Shown here in pieces: positions 22,090-32,530 of a stretch of 64,000 nt of DNA. Each line of letters opens with the position of its first letter. Position 1 is the first letter of the stretch. Position numbers and translations under genes: made by a program. This DNA is from Micrasema longulum (Eukaryota > Arthropoda > Insecta > Trichoptera > Brachycentridae), in the NCBI GenBank assembly GCA_022494885.1, contig JAGVSM010000472.1, positions 1-64,000 of the forward strand, read 5' to 3'. The notes beneath the pieces are model-generated. The model was not told where the DNA came from, did no database searches, and saw only the letters and a list, made by a program, of their open reading frames with translations.

Positions 22090-22315
22090 TTCCTTTTTGT
22101 GGCCCCAAGAGTGTTCAATGTCCTGTTTGAATAAATTAAGTGCTTCAAAAGGAAAGCCGTTTTCAGAAAGAGTGTACGAGTTTGGATTTTGATCAAGGGA
22201 AGAGATCATTGCAGGAGACTGCTGCCACCTATTGTATAGATTTATATACGACTATGCGTGTTGTCCAGATGTTTTTTAAAATATGTGTTTATGTAATAAT
22301 TTTTAATTTTAGTAA
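22090..22315 (+). repeat. Dispersed repeat K, copy 1
   Basis: The words AGAGTGTACGAGTTTGGATT, GAGATCATTGCAGGAGACTG and AAATATGTGTTTATGTAAT recur in the same order at 51330-51470. The second copy ends in an (AAAT)n A-rich tail, so this is probably the 3' part of a LINE or SINE. The protein product is not recognised. Confidence 0.5.
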
Positions 22316-22317
22316 AT

Positions 22318-22600
22318 AAATAAAGGTTTCAGCTCTTTAACTTCACAAACATCAACAGATAAAAGAATTGAAGGAATAAAGATGTTCGAATATGGGCAGA
22401 ATGATGAATGTTACACAGTGTGTAAAGTGGAAACTGAAACCCGCCATTGACAGGTCATAAGCCCTGTAGATGCCTAGACTTATATATTACCTTCTCTTAA
22501 ATGTTCTTCATCTCTGTTGTAATATGTTAATATAAACATCTCCCCAGAGAGTTGAATTTAGACCTTGTCTACAAAAATTATGAAAAACTCAAAATATTAT
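22318..22600 (-). repeat. Family B subtype 2 copy (arm plus HEAD)
   Basis: On the window strand the inverted arm (GGTTTCAGCTCTTTAACTTC, TTACACAGTGTGTAA, TTCATCTCTGTTGTAAT) is followed directly by an inverted HEAD (CCTTGTCTACAAAAATT). There is no spacer. One strand of the usual arm has changed at GTGGAAACTGAAACCCGCC. Confidence 0.75.
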
Positions 22601-22896
22601 TTTCAAATAAATATGTTTTCATAGCAGCTTCACTAGGTACAAAAATACCTGTCTTAAAGCTACACACGAATGAAAACTATTTCATGATGTGAAAGGGTTA
22701 CCTACTGCACAAGTTTCAAATGTTTTATTGTGTATAGTTTCTTAGCACATATCAAATTATATATTATTTATTTTAACACGCGTAACAGTGAACATGTGTG
22801 CATAGCGTTAATGTTATCTCGGCATGCCCCACGGCCCCGTGACATTTCGCTGTGCTGCATAGAAGCATATAATATTATTTGGTTTATTTCAGGTAC

Positions 22897-23120
22897 TACA
22901 AATGAATGTAGTTACGCAGAAATCTACCACTCCACAATTTCGTAAAAATGAGATATTGGTATTTTCGGGTGCAGAAAGGGTCAATATTATAAGTTCTGCT
23001 AAAAACAACCAAGCCACTTTCATTCAGAAAACTGTAATTACCTTCTAAAAATAGTGTTGATTACAAAAACGACATTGCTCAATTTTCAGAAAACACCCAC
23101 AGCACTAGAAACTTACTCAC
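22897..23120 (+). repeat. Family G MITE, partial copy
   Basis: It starts with AATGAATGTAGTTACGCAG, the terminal repeat seen at both ends of the element at 61066-61497. It shares that element's interior (CTTCTAAAAATAGTGTTGAT, CACCCACAGCACTA). The right end is missing. Confidence 0.65.
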
Positions 23121-23384
23121 GGTATAGATGCTGATTGATAGATTAATTTGGTAATTAATTATTACATTAATTTTAAAGTCATACCCTTACAAATGTTTTG
23201 AAATAATCGAAGGTTTTCCCCAATATAACCAAAATATTCCTCTAATATACTCAGTATACCCTAATTAAATTTTAATTACTCTACTTATTTTGGCTTGTAT
23301 AGAAATCCACAAACATAAAATTGCTATTATTTTTAGTATATAAGGAAACTTTGTAAATATTTAAGTTAGTTTGTTTGAAAATGT

Positions 23385-23495
23385 ACTAATAGGACGAAAC
23401 GCGTCACAATATACCCTTTGTATATTTTATAAAAAATAAAGTAGAATTACAATCCAATAAACTTGTTTTATTTTGGATACATTACCAAATTAAAT
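23385..23495 (+). repeat. Family J fragment with GACGAAACGCGTCAC
   Basis: GACGAAACGCGTCAC is followed by TAGAATTACAATCC and TTTTATTTTGGATAC. The same series occurs in the inverted-repeat element at 36282-36470. Short GAAACGCGT-bearing repeats often come from ends of Penelope-like elements, but here that is only a suggestion. Confidence 0.5.
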
Positions 23496-23890
23496 ATGGA
23501 ATTCTACCAATTGTCTGCATACACAATAAATATGATAGATTAATGTTTTTATAAATCTAGTTCTTTTGATTAAATTAAAGTGGGTACATACATGAGTACT
23601 TTAATTTTGTTAATTGCTTAATTCAATACCAAATGTTATAAAAAAACACGTTTTAATACATAATATAACCTCATACATTTTAAATTTGAATGATGTATCA
23701 TTCAATATTAAATCTGTATTTTTTCTCCAAAATGTATTTACTACTTTAGGTTCTGATCTATCAGCCAGACTTTAAAAAAAATAATATAACAAATTAATTA
23801 AGCGATTCTTTAAAATTTAGTACCCTAACATAAATATAAAATAATATAAAATAAATAATAATACATAATGACACAATATACATCAGAGTT
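23496..23890. other. Unassigned AT-rich sequence
   Basis: No gene or repeat recognised. Confidence 0.4.
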
Positions 23891-24160
23891 TTACTAGGGC
23901 TGGCTGATTTCTGCAAAATGCATATCTTTAGTTGTGTGGTAAGCCAGACTTTGAAAATGATGAAAACTAGTCAAATACTTTCAAAAAAATGCATTGTAAA
24001 AAAAATAATTAATGCATTATTTATCATTTGCATTACTATAAAAACATACCAACTGATATGTAAATTTGATTATTCAGTCTTTTCACAAAAGTGCTATTAT
24101 CTCAGTTTTACTTTTATATGGCTAGCTGTTTTCTGCATAACTACGTTCAAATGTACATAT
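23891..24160. repeat. Family G MITE, rearranged copy
   Basis: GGCTGGCTGATTTCTGC on the left and GGCTAGCTGTTTTCTGC followed by ATAACTACGTTCAAAT on the right are G terminal words. The segment between them (TTGATTATTCAGTC, CACAAAAGTGCTATTATCTC) matches the inverse of about 61105-61160. The 128-codon frame overlapping it is AT-driven and has no domain. Confidence 0.6.
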
Positions 24161-24439
24161 CGCACATTTGATAATAATATAGTCATAAATATAAAAAAAA
24201 ACTTGTCAACCATTTACGACTATTTTTTTGTTTTTTTTGTTAATGTTATATTTCAAAGTGTTATTTCATTAATTTTGATTTCGCTTTTATTTTTATCATT
24301 ATAATCTTCGGTGAAAAAAAATAAATTCTACTGAATACAAAAGTAAGATAAATTTATTCGATAAAACCATTCATAAAACAAAGGCAAGGTACAAGTAACG
24401 TATAATATAATAAAATAAGTATCTGAACTTTTCCTATCT

Positions 24440-24770
24440 AACAGCAACCAGAGAACTATATAAACAAACTAAGCAATTAAATACAACTTAACTCTTTCAA
24501 CTAAAATCCATAAACTAGCCACTCATGTAATTGTAGATGAAAAACTAAAACTTAAAAAAAATGTAGTAAACATGGACACAATACGAGAATATCAGAAAAA
24601 TATCATACACAAACTTCTTAAACAAAACAAGGATAGTCAAGACTAATAAACCATGGACTGAAATTATACAATAAACTACCAGACAAAACTAAACTAAAGA
24701 CTCAGACAAACTTTTCAAAAGATGAAAAAAATATTATTACCAACAACAGGGTATGAATAAAAAAATATTT
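24440..24770 (+). pseudogene. LINE ORF2 extreme C-terminal fragment
   Basis: Plus-strand frames give NMDTIREYQKNIIHKLL and, after a shift, LKLYNKLPDKTKLKTQTN with FFKR. G(L/I)KLYNxLPxxxK...FK is the standard closing block of CR1/Jockey-type ORF2 proteins. The stop after GYE is followed by AT-rich 3' sequence. Frameshifts make it inactive. Confidence 0.65.
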
Positions 24771-25097
24771 ATATATTTTTTTAAAAATGAATGTTATCAT
24801 ACGTAAGAGTTAATAAATAAATTTTCGAATAAAAAATAAAATTAAACTTGCAACAATATTTATTTTTTTATTTTTATAGTAAGTATATTTTCTATAGTCT
24901 ATGAAATTCCTGCTGTTATCAGTGAACAAAGCCTGTTAGGTAATGAGCTGACTAAATAGCTTGTCAAGCACGGGTCTCGACATTTAAGCACCTATTATAC
25001 TCAGTTTTACCTCGCATTCGCCTGAGAGGTCGCATTTGGTCTACTTTCATCCTTGCTTTTCCACTTCGCTTCCAAACATTTGTGTCCACTCAGGACT
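24771..25097. other. Unassigned sequence
   Basis: No gene or repeat recognised. Confidence 0.4.
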
Positions 25098-25573
25098 CAA
25101 TTGTGTCGGTTAACATCAAAAGTGGATATATCCAGACTTAGCATTTTTTCACAAAGAACACTTTTCTGAAACTGATAACTCATTTGGAACTATATAACAT
25201 AACTCGTTTGGATATATAGGAATGGCTTTAACTAGTTTTGATAAAATTAATTCGTGGATTTAACCAGTTTTGATCTAATCTTTCATTGAATGTCTGTGTC
25301 GGGGTTGTCACTTTTACGAAGTAAAAAATAAATAAAACTAATCGTTTTGAGTGTTATTGTGTTATTTGAGTGTTTTTGAGTGTTATAGAGTGGATGTTGC
25401 CGATTTTGATATAAAATCAAACTTCTGACAACAATTATTATGGTATGATATTGGATTTTCCCATTTCTGAAAAAGTATTCTATGTAAAACTAAACTTTTA
25501 ATCGTGTTTCCAAAAAAAATGTTTTTTTACCAATTTTGGATTTAACCAAATTTGATATCCACCGACACAATTG
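25098..25573. mobile_element. Family H MITE with matching terminal inverted repeats
   Basis: The left end CAATTGTGTCGGTTAACATC and the right end, read inverted, CAATTGTGTCGGTGGATATC agree over the first 13 bases and at most positions of the first 30. Inside are further ATTTAACCAGTTTTGAT-type words in both orientations. At 476 bp with no coding potential it fits a MITE. The superfamily is unknown and no clear target duplication was found. Confidence 0.7.
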
Positions 25574-26154
25574 TCAAATGCTCATTTTGCCTTTTGTAAC
25601 CAACATTTATTTGATATGTACCTTTATTATTTAAATAAACTGTTAATGTTTTCGTAAAATCGATGGAAACACTCTTAAATTCGATTAATGTTTTTTGTTA
25701 CTTGGATAATTAATACGTTTTGGCGTTAAGTGTAAAACAATAATTTATGACGCAGTAATAGTTGAGAGGAGCCTCATTATAAATCAAGCCAGTTCCAGTG
25801 GTCAAACTTCAACCCACGCCACGTAAAGATTTAAAATATATATTACTAGCTTAAACTGATGATGTAATTAAAAGTAAATTCTACAACACAATAAAAGCTT
25901 ATGTTTTCACCGCTTAAATGTTTAAAACACCGGATTTTAATGTTCTTGATTTATTTTTCTACTACTGAGAAAAATACAAGAAAAATGTGAATTTCATGCA
26001 AAAAACGAAATGTTTTATTGGAATCTTTTAGTAAAAAACAAAGATCACCAGTTTTTCGTTTTACTGTATACATCTTATAGAAACCGAATTCTTAAGCAAT
26101 TACATGATTATTCTCTAGTAAAACGTCATTTACATTTAATGCTAGATGCGATGT
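25574..26154. other. Unassigned AT-rich sequence
   Basis: No gene or repeat recognised. Confidence 0.4.
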
Positions 26155-26300
26155 GATGTCGGACTCGCGGTGTATTGGTCAGCGCGTTTGCCTACCATGC
26201 GAGAGGTCTCGGGTTCGATTCCCGACATTGTTGATTTGAAATATTTATTTAGGAAGGTGTTTTCACACAAGAATATTTCATTGTCCCTGGACTGGTATAT
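26155..26300 (+). mobile_element. tRNA-derived SINE, family 1, 3'-truncated
   Basis: The tRNA-like head includes GTATTGGTCAGCGCGTTTGC, ACCATGCGAGAGGTCTCG and a perfect box B, GGTTCGATTCC. The body runs to CATTGTCCCTGGACTGGTA. It is cut off there by a (TA)n run, after which a family C element begins. Confidence 0.8.
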
Positions 26301-26307
26301 ATATATA

Positions 26308-26790
26308 TAGTTGGATAATTTATAAGGCGCCATTTTTGTGAAAATCACCTCAAGGGCGCTGTACAATTAATAAATATCCCAGTACGTCTTGCAGCTACAG
26401 AGCGCATGGACGGTTGGGATTCTAGTTCCTCGTTTTCAATTAAGATCAATCAAAAATTATAACAGATAGGAGCTAGATTACAGGACGTCTTGCAGCTACA
26501 GAGCGCATAGACAGTTAGAAATTTAGCCCCCATTTACACATTTTAAAAATTGACAAATAAATTTAGTTTATTACAAAATAATAATAATATGAATAGTAAA
26601 AAGGAGTAAGATTACAACACGCCTTGCTGCTACTAAGCGCATAGACGATTGGAATTCTAGACCCCGTTTACAAAATTAAGGTATTTTAAAGTTGAAATAT
26701 GAAAGCTAGATAACCAATCATCGTGCAGCTACAAAGCGCATGGATGAGAGGAATTCCAGCAAAGTTAAAACAATATCAATAAATCTATAA
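26308..26790 (+). repeat. Family C element, copy 1 (four internal units)
   Basis: It starts TTGGATAATTTATAAGGCGC, then ATCACCTCAAGGGCGCTGTA. Four internal units follow, each containing a variant of CTTGCAGCTACAGAGCGCAT followed by GGACGGTTGGGATTCTAG. They centre near 26390, 26490, 26630 and 26725. The units are spaced 95-140 bp apart, with AGCTAGATTA-type words between them. A (TA)n tract precedes the element. Copies 2 and 3 lie at 40664 and 48138. Confidence 0.8.
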
Positions 26791-27349
26791 AAAATAGAGT
26801 ATAGTAGTAAATTGGTCAAGTGTTCATACCAAGAAGTAAGCAATAAAAACTAAATAAATAAAGCACTGTATCAACTCCATGGTTAACAAAGGGAGACAGA
26901 TGTCCGAAGAGAATCTTTTGTAGACAGTAGGTAGATATCGTCACCATGTGGTCCACTAGGCTGCTGGAGAATTTCTGGAAACGCACGTGTGTAGACCCCA
27001 GGATTACGCCTATTGTTCCAGCGACTTGGTGTCCATTTTGGTCCGTATTATTTCGTTTTATGAGACGCAACATTCCTGTTCAAATTCACTTCTTTACATG
27101 AATATTACACAAACGCGTGTATAAGCGGTTTGATTTATAAGTTTGTATATTATTAGAAGGCAGATATTTGAAATATTATGTATTTATCAATAAATGTCAG
27201 TTCACTTTTAGTAGCACTGTTGTAATTTTTTAATTATGGGTGTAGTGTTCTAAATAGCAAAATTTAGGTACTTTCGCGTCAAAAACTGATGCATTCTTAA
27301 ACGGTTTTAAAGGATTCATATAAAATTTTATGATTTTAAGGTTACAGAC
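26791..27349. other. Unassigned sequence
   Basis: The minus-strand frame at 26816-27073 is moderately balanced in composition but shows no domain I know. It may be a retroposon fragment. Nothing else was recognised. Confidence 0.35.
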
Positions 27350-27690
27350 GCACTATTTTTGTACCAGAAGCGTAAGACTGATCATCTTACCTTCATGTAA
27401 CAAAAAATGATTTTACATTTTTTTTAAATTTTTTTTTTTTGCACCACAACAGGCCAGAAGGCCTAATTATAGTGGTGAATTACATCACAGAGCGCCCAGG
27501 CTTGAAAAAAATGACTTTTTTTTTTGTGTTCTCACCGGGAATCGAACCCGGAACCTTCCGTGCGTAAGTCAATCGTCTTAATCACTACACTACGGAGGCC
27601 GTATGATCAAGATACGCTGCAATTGGTTTACTAATGCATTGCCCTATGCACCATTAGGTGCAGAAAGGGAATGAGGATGATGATTATGAT
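27350..27690 (+). mobile_element. SINE family 1 fragment, split by another SINE
   Basis: The outer pieces are GTACCAGAAGCGTAAGACTG with CTTACCTTCATGTAAC on the left and ATGATCAAGATACGCTGC to GATGATGATTATGATG on the right. In other copies of the family these are continuous. ATGAT at both junctions may be the residual target duplication. The head of this copy is missing. Confidence 0.8.
27410..27602 (-). mobile_element. tRNA-derived SINE, family 3, nested in SINE 1
   Basis: On the minus strand it opens GGCCTCCGTAGTGTAGTGAT (box A region) and carries GGAAGGTTCCGGGTTCGAT followed by TCCC (box B). A short body with GGGCGCTCTGTGATG and a poly(A) end follow. The tRNA-like part is close to 75 nt. 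This copy is younger than the family 1 copy it interrupts. Confidence 0.8.
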
Positions 27691-27699
27691 GTAAAGAAC

Positions 27700-28374
27700 T
27701 TTACTTCCCCTAGTCATAGATTTACTACTCCCTCATTTTTTTTGTTTAAGAAGAGTTTATCGGTTTATACTTTTATATATTATTGTGATATATTTAGTTA
27801 TGAATATGTTATTTTTTTTGTTTCTTTGTTAATCTGAATATGTGATTTTTTAAATTTCTTTTATTAAGTTTTAGTAACTACTAGGAATGTAATTTATTTG
27901 TATAATTATTTGTGAAATACTTTGTACTATATTGTATGATATATAAATAATAAAAATATATTAAAGATGCAATAACTCATAAAATACAAGGTATCCAAAT
28001 TGCTCAAAGGATATTTTTAAATAGATAGTCCACAAAAAAAAAAAAATCCCTTTGACAGTAAATATTGAACTGCATAAATGTTTTTTTTAAATGCTTGTTT
28101 GGTAAAAACGGTCGACATAAATCGATTCTTTTAACGGGTTCGAAGCATATTATAACATATTTTTTCTGAAAAACATGAACGCATTCAAAGTTATAAATAT
28201 AAAACTTTTGGATGTTTGATAACATACTTCATGTATTAAGTGTAAAAATCGTGATGTACGAAGCTCATCAAAAACAAATTGGGCTACATCATCGTATTTT
28301 AGGGAATAAGTAATAAGACAGACATAATAAGGATACAAAGACAACAAAATTAAATAATTTAACTAATAAACTTT
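27700..28374. other. Unassigned AT-rich sequence
   Basis: No gene or repeat recognised. The minus-strand frames near 28004-28347 are AT-rich chance frames. Confidence 0.4.
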
Positions 28375-28690
28375 ACCTGACCCCAACGACTGAACTGTAC
28401 AAAAAAACACCCCAGTTTGGCATAAAATACTTGACAAAAATTGAGACGGTAAAATTTTTACACACAATTGCAGTGAGAAACGTAAAAGATGATGATATAA
28501 CATTTACCAAAAATGCAAACATACACAAATATAATACCAGATTACAACAACATCATATTAAGAAGAAAAAGACAAACGTAGGTAAGTCAAAAATACTATA
28601 CAATGAATTTTAACATAACAATGAATTAATACTTGAAATATTTACACGATCTAATTTAAAATCAACCTGAAAACCACATGACGACTTTAT
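28375..28690 (+). pseudogene. LINE ORF2 C-terminal fragment
   Basis: The plus frame reads NANIHKYNTRLQQHHI and, after a short lysine-rich stretch, VGKSKILYNEF. H.YNTR...VGKxxxLYNxLP is the closing motif set of CR1/Jockey-like ORF2 proteins. A stop follows directly. It lies just upstream of a family B copy and of another LINE tail at 29088. Confidence 0.65.
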
Positions 28691-28734
28691 TAACCAGACA
28701 AAATATAACTTTTTTTTGAGTCTGAACTTCGATA

Positions 28735-29085
28735 TTTCCTTCTCAAAAATTCAGCCAGTCTGCAAACATTTTTGAATCATCTAACTGGTAAAAGAGGAAG
28801 TATAAAAACTGGAAAATTGTTTTCAGGCGTTGTCTAGTTGGTGAATTGGTTAGCCGGATAAATTTCGCGACATGATAATTGTTTTAGCTCTTTTACTTTA
28901 CACAAGTCAACAGATAAAAGAGTTAAGGAAATATGGATGTTTGCACATAGGCAGAATAATGAATGTTACACAGTGTGTAAAGTGGCCATTTACACTATCC
29001 AGCGATAGGTCATAAGCTATGTAAATGCCTAGACTTCCATATTCTTTTATCAAAAATGTTTTACATCTATTGCAACAAATTTAGA
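28735..29085 (-). repeat. Family B subtype 1 copy (HEAD, spacer, arm)
   Basis: The window strand has TCAGCCAGTCTGCAAACATT (HEAD), TTTTCAGGCGTTGTCTAGT (spacer) and then the inverted arm with TTACACAGTGTGTAA and ATTGCAACAAATTTAGA at the end. It is moderately diverged. Confidence 0.8.
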
Positions 29086-29087
29086 AG

Positions 29088-29290
29088 AAATAACATGATT
29101 ATGTCATTCATATGAAACAAGGGATAAAAAAAGATAAGATTACCAATGAGGAAAAAAACAGAATCTCATAACAAGGGGTTGAAGCTGTATAATGAGTTAC
29201 TACAAGAAATAAAAGAAATGGAAGGAATTTATTTTTTTGAAATTAATTTGAAAAAATATGTTCTTGAGAAATTTTGTAAAAAATAGTAAT
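29088..29290 (+). pseudogene. LINE ORF2 extreme C-terminal fragment
   Basis: The frame around 29135-29286 reads RKKTESHNKGLKLYNELLQ, EIKEMEGIYFFEINLK and KYVLEKF before a stop. GxKLYNELPxxIKE...FxxxLKxYVLxxF is the usual end of a CR1/Jockey-like ORF2. It directly follows the end of a family B copy, which may have inserted into this LINE. Confidence 0.7.
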
Positions 29291-29540
29291 GTTCATAAAA
29301 GTTTATTTTAGTTCTTAAGATGTTTTGAACAAGCTTAATAAAGCACAAATAAAAACGTTAAATAATACTGTTTATGTAAATATAGTTTATGTAAAAATAG
29401 TAAAATACGGTTTTTAAAAATAATTGATAAATAAGGTACACAACGAAAGGTAAACGTTGAATATAGTACTTTGAACATAAAATTAAATTTAGTGTTGGTA
29501 GATTAGTTTTTTAATGAGATTGCCGATTATTAGTAATGTA
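29291..29540. other. Unassigned AT-rich sequence
   Basis: Nothing recognised. Confidence 0.4.
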
Positions 29541-29720
29541 AGATCAGTTTATTGAAAGTGCAGTCGAATGATCTTGTTTTACGCCGCAGATGTCCTTGAT
29601 GAAGGCATGCGAAAGATGCTGGAAACGTAGCCGGTTCCCTACATGTACATACAATCAGATGGAATAACCTGATTCGTCCTCGTTACACGGACTGCACATA
29701 AAACCGGTCCTTAGGAGACT
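29541..29720 (+). repeat. GC-richer segment with hammerhead-like core
   Basis: At 29596-29630 TTGATGA is followed by a possible stem, GGCAT, a loop and ATGCT, then GGAAACG. This resembles the CUGAUGA-stem II-GAAA arrangement of hammerhead ribozymes found in Penelope-like elements. The first core base differs and no matching stem I was found, so activity is doubtful. The neighbouring TTCCCTACATGTACATAC does not pair with the upstream flank. Confidence 0.35.
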
Positions 29721-30039
29721 GCGTGACCTTTATAAATTATTTATAAATATAAATAAGTAATCATTAAGTAGCTTTAATATCTAACACTTATCGTCAAGAG
29801 CCGATCAATCCAGTGGCAGTAAATTGACTTATGTGAAGATGGCGAAAAGGCAATAAAAGTTATAGGCCACTAATACCTTTAATGGATATTGAGCAATCAA
29901 TAATAATAATGATACATTTTAATGTTTTTTATAGAGAAAGTTCAGTGCTCCGGAAATTCGATATAAAAAATGTTTTCTTACGCCTGATAAAAATTAAAGC
30001 ATTAATTTATACGCGAAGTTATTTGAAAATATATTTTTA
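29721..30039. other. Unassigned sequence
   Basis: Nothing recognised. Confidence 0.4.
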
Positions 30040-30760
30040 AAAGTTTTTTATAATAACGAACTAGGTTTTTTGAATAATGTCACTAGTTTTTTCAGAATAA
30101 ACAACCCTGTTCAATTAGATTATTTGATTGGAAACAATAAATTAGTTTCTGTTTCTAAAATGCGAGATCTAGGTGTCATTTTCAATCAAATTTGGTATTT
30201 CATCAGTCACGTAAACTGCATAGCCAATTAATCCTTTAAAATGTAAGGATTTATTTTGCGAGTGACAAAGGACATAAAAAAAGTTAACGCTTTGAAATTT
30301 ATCAATACAGCTTTAGTTAGGAGCCAGTTGGATTACAACTCAACTGTATGGACTCCGTACTCCGTACACCAATAAACACATGAAAGAGTACAAAATATTT
30401 TTTTAAGATTCGCTAACCTTAAATTTGGATTCAGATATGAAGTAATTAACTTTGACTTCTAATTAAATACTTTATTTATTATTGATTGTCAACTTAACAT
30501 GAGACTGCCCAAAACTATAAGCATTTATTAATTTCAAGGTGCCTGGACTAATGACTCGTCAAGTACCTCCGTTTAGTTCGACAATTCGCGAACGGTATAC
30601 TCGTATAATGCTATTCTGAATTGACTCCATGTACTCGGCAATAACAACTCTGACATTGCTGATACCTTTAATTTTATTTTGCTTTTATTTACTTTTTATT
30701 TCAATTTTGTAGGTTTTTGTGAATTCAAAATAAATGTTTTATGGATTGCTATTTTTAATT
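30040..30760 (+). pseudogene. Jockey-like LINE ORF2 C-terminal third, decayed
   Basis: Read with a few frame changes: NNPVQLDYLIGNNKLVSVS, then MRDLGVIFN, GFILRVTKDIKKVNALKF, LVRSQLDYNSTVWTPYS and VQNIFLRFANLKFGF. DLGVxFD, a GFxxR block, LVRSxLEYxSxVWxP and VQxxFLR are diagnostic of the RT thumb and post-RT region of Jockey-clade LINEs. A closing NNNSDIADTFNFILL precedes AT-rich 3' sequence. Several stops make it inactive. Confidence 0.85.
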
Positions 30761-30974
30761 TTAAAAAAAGGGCTTTTTTCTCGTTAACTTAGGAGAATTT
30801 TATTTTGTATTTTTTTGATCAATGTACCCTCTGATTTAAAATATGTATATCTGTCCTTTTTTATTTAAAATAAAAAAATCTTACATTTTAATTTTTATTT
30901 ATTTTTTTACAAAATATGTTAGCGTGGCCATTGTATGAAACCAATATGTGCATGTAAACTTTAAATGCTATGTT

Positions 30975-31075
30975 TTTAGACAGTGCGTAAATTGATCACT
31001 TAAACCGGTCACAAACACTGAAAATGTCTAGACTCTCATATTCCCTTTAAAAAATATTTTTCATATCAGTTGTCA
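30975..31075 (-). repeat. Strongly diverged family B arm
   Basis: GACAGTGCGTAAATTGATCA, ACTTAAACCGGTC, GAAAATGTCTAGAC and TCATATTCCCTTTAAAAA match the inverted B arm in order at reduced identity. Confidence 0.55.
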
Positions 31076-31894
31076 TATATGTGTGTCAACACACACATTT
31101 GTTTGAGTAAATTGTATATTTATAATTTTATCCTATTTGCTTTTATTATGTGACCTGTCAATACGTGTATATGAAAAAAGAACAATAAATAAAATAAAAA
31201 TGTTGTTACGCAACTAAATCATTTGAAAAATGAAAAAAACTGTTTTAAATACGAATAATTACTTTTGTAAACAAGTAGGTACACTTTCAAAACATCTGTT
31301 TCCGAGGCAAACCGGTGGTGCGGTGCGTTGTACGTTGTACGTAGAAAAGGGAAACAGGTTTTGATGTGAATACAAGTAAAAATAATAAAACCGACTCATC
31401 AATAAAAGTGTAATTGCATATCAGTAAAAATATATAATAGATAACCCGTAAAAATTGAGTTATTAATAATTCTTCAACTCATCTGATTGCTAATCTCTTA
31501 AATTTGTCCCCATAACTTTCCTTTCCGCCATTGCTTAATTTAATGTAGAAATAAATTTTATTTTTGTCCACCTCTTGATGTTGTGGTTACCGCGTTTGAG
31601 TACAGAGATCACAATTATTAAACGTGTTTTTTTCAAACAAGCAGCTCAATCACAATAACCGCACTTGTCGATAACACCCGAAGCGATAAAAGTTTCTTAT
31701 GGATAAGTGATGGTTAAGAACTTTTAATCGACGTGATAAACATCTACGATTGAGCACCTGAATCTTTGAATCACTACCGTAATGAGGCCCCTTGGTCAAA
31801 TAAAATATGTTTTTCAGTTAATATTTTTTTGTATAGTTTTTTTAGCTGGATTTCAAGTGTAAAACTAATCATATTTAATTTATTTCCCCCTCCG
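31076..31894. other. Unassigned; one imperfect hairpin
   Basis: At 31648-31760 an imperfect palindrome has CGATAAAAGTTTCTTA facing TAAGAACTTTTAATCG, with outer words GCTCAATC and GATTGAGC. It could be a very short MITE of about 110 bp. No gene seen in the remainder. Confidence 0.35.
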
Positions 31895-31985
31895 TTACCA
31901 GTGGTGCATAGAACTCGATCATTTGTTACATGAAAGTAAGGCGATCAGTTTTACACTTCAGGTCCTACTACAGAAACAATGAAAA
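31895..31985 (-). mobile_element. SINE family 1, body fragment
   Basis: Inverted body words (TTACATGAAAGTAAGGCGAT, ACACTTCAGGTCC) match family 1. Head and tail are absent. Confidence 0.6.
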
Positions 31986-32039
31986 TTGCACTTTAAGCAA
32001 CCTTCTGTGATACGTTAATACGTTTAACCTTAATTTAAA

Positions 32040-32530
32040 AATAATCCAAAGAATTGTAAAGTGTTCAATGTGGTCCGTATTGTTTTAGGTCTGTGAGACT
32101 TGTACTCTGAAAGTAAACACTATGAAAAGGCTGGAAGCTTTTGATGTGTGGTTACATCTTAAAATGCTTAATGTATCTTGGACAGCCTCGACAATGAACT
32201 CGAAAGTTTTAAGTCGAGCTAGAACGAGCGGAGATCTCTCAAACCACCATGAAAGTTCCTAAAATTGTATATCTGGGGCATATAATGCGTGGAGAAAAGT
32301 GCCGCTTGCTTCGTTTGATTTTGAAGGACAAGATCAAGAATCATCAGAGGTGGAAGAAAGTAGATCTTCTGGCTGCGTAATATTCAAAACTGGAGCCTAC
32401 TGCTGGAGAGATGTAACTTTTGTCACCCACTCGACAATAGTCGATTGGGCATCTCGATTACTTTGTCATAATGTTGTTCTTAAAAACCCTCTGACAATTC
32501 GATTACAAATACGAATGAGAAAAAGGCAAC
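32040..32530 (+). pseudogene. LINE ORF2 C-terminal fragment
   Basis: The frame near 32095 gives CETWTLKVNTMKRLEAFDV and WLHLKMLNVSWTAS. After frame changes YLGHIMRGEKCRLLRLILK and DKIKNHQRWKKVDLLAA follow. The order C.TWTL, MKRLEAFE.W, RMLKISWT, LGHIMRG.KYRLL matches a common insect LINE type. Stops after LLAA and in the thumb show it is dead. The 78-codon open frame here is an out-of-frame shadow. Confidence 0.85.

Noticed and set aside
23918..24304. 128-codon hydrophobic frame
   Set aside because: Phe/Ile/Leu-rich because of AT-rich DNA and partly inside a family G repeat; no domain or partner frame.
26165..26235. tRNA gene at the box B GGTTCGATTCC
   Set aside because: It is the head of SINE family 1; the same head recurs at 20406 (minus) and 42048 with the same body.
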